NCBI RefSeq assembly: GCF_000003605.2
Contig: NW_003116490.1
Location: forward strand, 3,668 to 14,751
Length of the DNA stretch: 11,084 nt
Source: Saccoglossus kowalevskii
Taxonomy: Eukaryota > Hemichordata > Enteropneusta > Harrimaniidae
Reading direction: 5' to 3'
Position numbers and translations under genes: made by a program. Positions 8,528 through 11,084 of the stretch are shown in pieces. Under the pieces are notes generated by a model that saw only the letters and a program-made list of their open reading frames with translations, was not told where the DNA came from and made no database searches. Position 1 is the stretch's first letter; every line of letters starts with the position of its first letter.

Positions 8528-8996
8528 AGGAGAGACACTCTCTGTCCCTCTGATGTGAGTTGTTCCCCCTGATTCTCTAAGAGAGAGATCAAAGGGAGAA
8601 TGGGACACATCTGACTCAAATCCTGGCAGAGGGAGACAGGCAGCTCGGCCCCTCCCCCTCCCACCTGACTCTCAGCCCCGTCCCCTTTGTTGTACTCCAC
8701 GACTGCAGGAGGGAGTTCACTTTGGAGGCTAAGTAACACATCCAGGCCTTCCAAGCCTCTTTCACCCTGACTAACATCGGTACAGGAAGACAATGAGATC
8801 TGTCCCTGTACCCAGGTTGCATAAGCGCCGATGAAGTCTCGGTGCATTGGACCAGTTCAGTCACTAAAGCCTGTACTGATCCCACCTCTGTACTCACCAT
8901 CGATGTCAGCACCCCAGTGGGAACACGCTGTACCACCGTCAGCGTCTCTGAGGTAGCGACCCCCGCCTCTGTCACCTCAGAGATGGACGGCTGCAA
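8528..8996 (-). pseudogene. GC-rich remnant upstream of RNase H, possibly gag-like ORF
   Basis: About 470 bp of GC-rich sequence, contiguous with the DIRS body and unlike the AT-rich flank. Two overlapping minus-strand frames are open for over 100 codons each (8524-8847 and 8616-9080, the latter starting in the flanking repeat). The products are rich in Ser, Thr, Val, Glu and Gly, with STEVGSVQALVTELVQC as a helix-like stretch. No known domain is recognised. Its place upstream of RNase H with no RT between suggests a gag-type ORF fused to RNase H by an internal deletion near 8528, but it could also be unrelated DNA. Confidence 0.35.
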
Positions 8997-9070
8997 ATAA
9001 ATGCCAGAAATGCTTGATATTTGATGATTTTTTAGCACAGAAATGGCCGGCATTTGGCCATTTTGAATCA
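8997..9070 (+). repeat. Dispersed repeat Y, copy 2
   Basis: This is the same family and orientation as 4823-4895, with one single-base gap. The shared core is GATGATTTTTTAGCACA, an ATGGCCGGCAT near-palindrome and CATTTTGAATCA. It begins directly where the GC-rich DIRS body ends, so it marks the element's upstream limit in this copy. The 274 bp between it and the next repeat hold nothing I recognise. Confidence 0.8.
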
Positions 9071-9344
9071 GGGTGTGCACAAATTGTGCATATGAATATT
9101 ATTATGTATGATGTATGTGTGTAGTTTGAATGTGATTGGTCAATGCATTCTAATTTAGTTTTGTATTTGTATTTACTCACTGTTTACTAAAAGCTAGAAT
9201 GTTGTATGCGTCTGCACTTTCAGGATATCACAACCAACAACGTGATTTTTCATTTGGGATTTCAGGAAATTTAACATGATTCATTATGGAATTCATCACA
9301 TCATAATTGAACTTTCAAATTGTCATAACAAGGTCTTCAAATTC

Positions 9345-9533
9345 AATGTACAGAGTGACAAAAGCCAAACATATGTTTCCCTACAACCCATAAATCAAAT
9401 AACTGATTACACAAATCATATTCTAGTTACACTTTATATGGCCAGAAATGTCAATGACTCCTTCAAACAAGTTTCAATTCACGTGCCGTACTTCATTTCC
9501 AGAAATTAATCTCATTTATTTTAATTTAATTTA
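9345..9533 (-). repeat. 189-bp inverted repeat Z, right arm
   Basis: The inverted partner of 5332-5520: 189 of 189 positions aligned, three mismatches. The arms are separated by 3.8 kb that contains the whole DIRS remnant. A plus-strand open frame at 9276-9509 covers most of this arm, but its product has no motif, its first part lies outside the homology, and the two arms differ at amino-acid-changing sites, so I do not call it a gene. Confidence 0.95.
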
Positions 9534-9540
9534 CAAATAG

Positions 9541-9987
9541 AAAAAATGTTCATTTAATTATATTCAAGAGGACAGATACATCCAGGTATTTGTTGTTTGT
9601 TACCTGCATTAAAAATATATATTATTTACACAGCAAACGATTTTTCGATATCACAGTCTACCAGACCTGGAAAGGAGAGCCACACTCTAGATCCTGACTT
9701 ACTTGTAAGTTAGCCAATTTATACGTTCTGGCGTTTTTCTAAAGCAATATATTCATATTTTAATAACTGGTTTTCCTAGCGAAAAAATGTTGTTGTTTTT
9801 TACATTAGAAACCATGTCAGACATCACAGTCTGCTGCTAGACAGATACATTTAGGATATTTTTAGATATCATGCATGTTCTTTTGTGGTATCACTATTAT
9901 TAGACATACATGGTGTAGCCATATTGCTGTCGTATACATGTATCTATTCTATTCATGTTTCTACAGCCATCGAATAGCCGTCAAGGA
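9541..9987 (+). repeat. Tandem repeat W, unit 1
   Basis: This unit is followed head-to-tail by a diverged second unit. It starts near AATGTTCATTTAATTA and ends near GAATAGCCGTCAAGG. Landmarks shared with unit 2 in the same order are TATTCAAGAG (9561), CCAGACCTGG (9661), GGAGAGCCACACTCTA, TACGTTCTGGCG (about 9723), CATGTC-GACATCACAGTC and ATGCATGTT (9871). It starts eight bases after the Z arm ends. No coding potential is seen. Confidence 0.85.
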
Positions 9988-10410
9988 ATAAGTGTTCTTT
10001 TAATGATATTCAAGAGACCAGTCACATCCGGGCATTTCCTGTATTTTACCATTTTGAATACCCACATTTTCTAATATTTGCTGGTATATGCAATACAAAT
10101 ATATATTAGTTACACAGCACACCATTTTTAGATATCACTTTCTACCAGACCTGGGAAGGAGAGCCACACTCTACATCCAGAATTACCTGTAAGTTATCAA
10201 ATGTATACGTTCTGGCGTTTTTTAAAACAATATGTTTATATACTAAGAACTGATTTTCTTTTTTTACATTTCAACCATGTCGGACATCACAGTCACTTTA
10301 GGATATATTTATATATTATGCATGTTGTTTTGTGGCATCACTATTTTATATATTAGATATACATAACCCACACGATGAATCTATGGCGTATTTACAGCCG
10401 TGATGTAGAC
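9988..10410 (+). repeat. Tandem repeat W, unit 2
   Basis: The landmarks of unit 1 recur at offsets of 446 bp at the start, 484 in the middle and 447 near the end. Unit 2 therefore has about 38 bp extra in its first part (around 10040-10085), and unit 1 has about the same amount extra later. The extra stretch contains CCATTTTGAATA, reminiscent of repeat Y. The best conserved part is the block around 10141-10225. The unit end is approximate. Confidence 0.8.
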
Positions 10411-11084
10411 TAGGGCCATTTGTTTATTGAATTAATGAATAGTCTTCAAATATGCTAATTTCAGTAATATTGCAAAATTTTGTTGTCAAACAGTAATATC
10501 CCTTATCCATATGGTTTAAACTTTAATTGTTCAAATAAATAAATCAACTAATTTGCCACATATGTTATAGCCTAGTGACAGTTCATTTGGGCAAATGTTT
10601 CAGACTTGTCGAATGAATTACTATTTACACTTCGTACTTTAAGCACTTAGACATAGCAAATATTTAGTTTTAATACACAAACACATACGCAAAAAGAAGA
10701 AAAGTGTGAACAGGTCAAACACGTCCGGTCATGTTCCATGGCACTCCATTTAGAGTATATATATATATATAAGGACCTTGTAGAATATGGAAAATTCTGT
10801 AGCGGACAACCTTATGTTTTTTTCAATTATGTTGTAACAAAGCGTATTTGGCGCAATTGATAGGTTGTCGCACCATCCAATCACCAGTGTCCATTCAAGT
10901 ACATTTTCTTCACAATTATTCACTCAAGCAACATCGGTATATTTTGACAAAGAGGATTTGACCTCAGTTCAAAACGGAAAAAAATATACTGAGATACAGT
11001 GTGGTACGCAGCCAATCAGCTTTTTCTTTGCGAGTTGAGAAAATAAGGTAAGCCAGACGAGGGTAGATAATTTTCAGAACCGAG
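10411..11084. other. AT-rich flank, little recognised
   Basis: No gene is visible. The stretch holds a (TA)8 run at 10756-10771, a possible tRNA-like remnant (10842-10902), two CCAAT motifs (10877 and 11012) and a good splice-donor match AAG|GTAAGC at about 11044-11052. These last signals are too short and too close together to support an exon or promoter without data from beyond the window. Confidence 0.5.
10842..10902 (+). repeat. Possible degenerate tRNA-derived (tRNA-Arg-like) SINE head or tRNA pseudogene
   Basis: TGGCGCAATTGATAGG at 10849-10864 matches the pol III A box and D-arm pattern of eukaryotic tRNAs such as tRNA-Arg. A degenerate B-box-like CATTCAAGTAC lies at 10892-10902, and the A-to-B distance (43 bp) is within a base of that in tRNA-Arg. 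I see no anticodon stem and no intact acceptor stem, and the B box lacks the usual GGTTCGA. If real, it is a decayed SINE head; otherwise it is a chance match. Confidence 0.25.

Larger units (their letters stand above)
6739..8996 (-). mobile_element. Degenerate DIRS-like tyrosine-recombinase retrotransposon
   Basis: Read on the minus strand, the segment gives the order expected for the downstream half of a DIRS1-type element: RNase H, the conserved polyprotein C-terminus, a tyrosine recombinase, an internal complementary region, then a terminal repeat. DIRS elements use a tyrosine recombinase instead of an integrase to insert, and they make no target-site duplication. This copy is dead. The reading frame shifts several times, stops interrupt it, the RT core is absent, and no matching upstream terminal repeat is seen. 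The body (about 7100-8996) is clearly more GC-rich than the flanks, which fits an inserted origin. The upstream edge is set where repeat Y begins and the downstream edge at the last base of shared terminal sequence; both are approximate. A PAT or Ngaro type is less likely because an inverted copy of the end is present. Confidence 0.85.

Noticed and set aside
9276-9509. Plus-strand frame of 77 codons over the right inverted arm
   Set aside because: It starts outside the repeat homology, has no motif, and the inverted copy shows amino-acid-changing differences and no matching start.
11011-11052. CCAAT box plus splice donor AAG|GTAAGC as a first exon
   Set aside because: The CCAAT motif is only about 35 bp from the donor, leaving no room for a normal start site and exon; both motifs are common by chance.

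Overview
The window looks like non-coding, repeat-rich nuclear DNA of an animal, most likely a marine invertebrate (a mollusc or similar). That placement is an inference. It rests on the AT-rich background, the lack of any intact gene, a tandem satellite, a pure (TAA)27 microsatellite, and a decayed DIRS-type tyrosine-recombinase retrotransposon. I find no intact protein-coding gene, no intact tRNA or rRNA gene, no CRISPR array and no prokaryotic gene organisation.

Layout. Positions 1-924 are the right-hand edge of a satellite array. Its period is exactly 129 bp through seven consecutive boundaries, and two monomer types are arranged A-A-B-A-B-B-A'. Positions 925-4515 are AT-rich sequence in which I recognise nothing. 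Positions 4516-5079 hold a 78-bp element present twice (copies X1 and X2) and a 73-bp element (Y1). X2 runs directly into (TAA)27. Positions 5332-5520 are one arm (Z1) of a 189-bp inverted repeat; the other arm (Z2) lies at 9345-9533, with 186/189 identical and no gaps. Positions 5521-6738 are mostly unassigned.

Positions 6739-8996 hold a degenerate DIRS-like element on the minus strand. In its own reading direction it shows an unrecognised GC-rich gag-position segment, an RNase H domain without the reverse-transcriptase core, the polyprotein C-terminus, and a tyrosine recombinase broken by stops, frameshifts and a probable deletion. These are followed by an internal complementary region and a terminal repeat. 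A second Y copy (8997-9070) abuts its upstream edge. Positions 9541-10410 are a tandem pair of about 430-bp repeats (W1, W2) with a strongly conserved core. The last 670 bp hold a short (TA)8 and a possible degenerate tRNA-derived promoter remnant.

Nothing here forms a working pathway. The history suggested is a mosaic of repeats: the DIRS fragment lies between two near-identical inverted arms, and several low-copy families (X, Y, W) recur on either side. The parts most worth a second look are the DIRS internal complementary region, the 98% inverted pair and the phase-perfect satellite edge.
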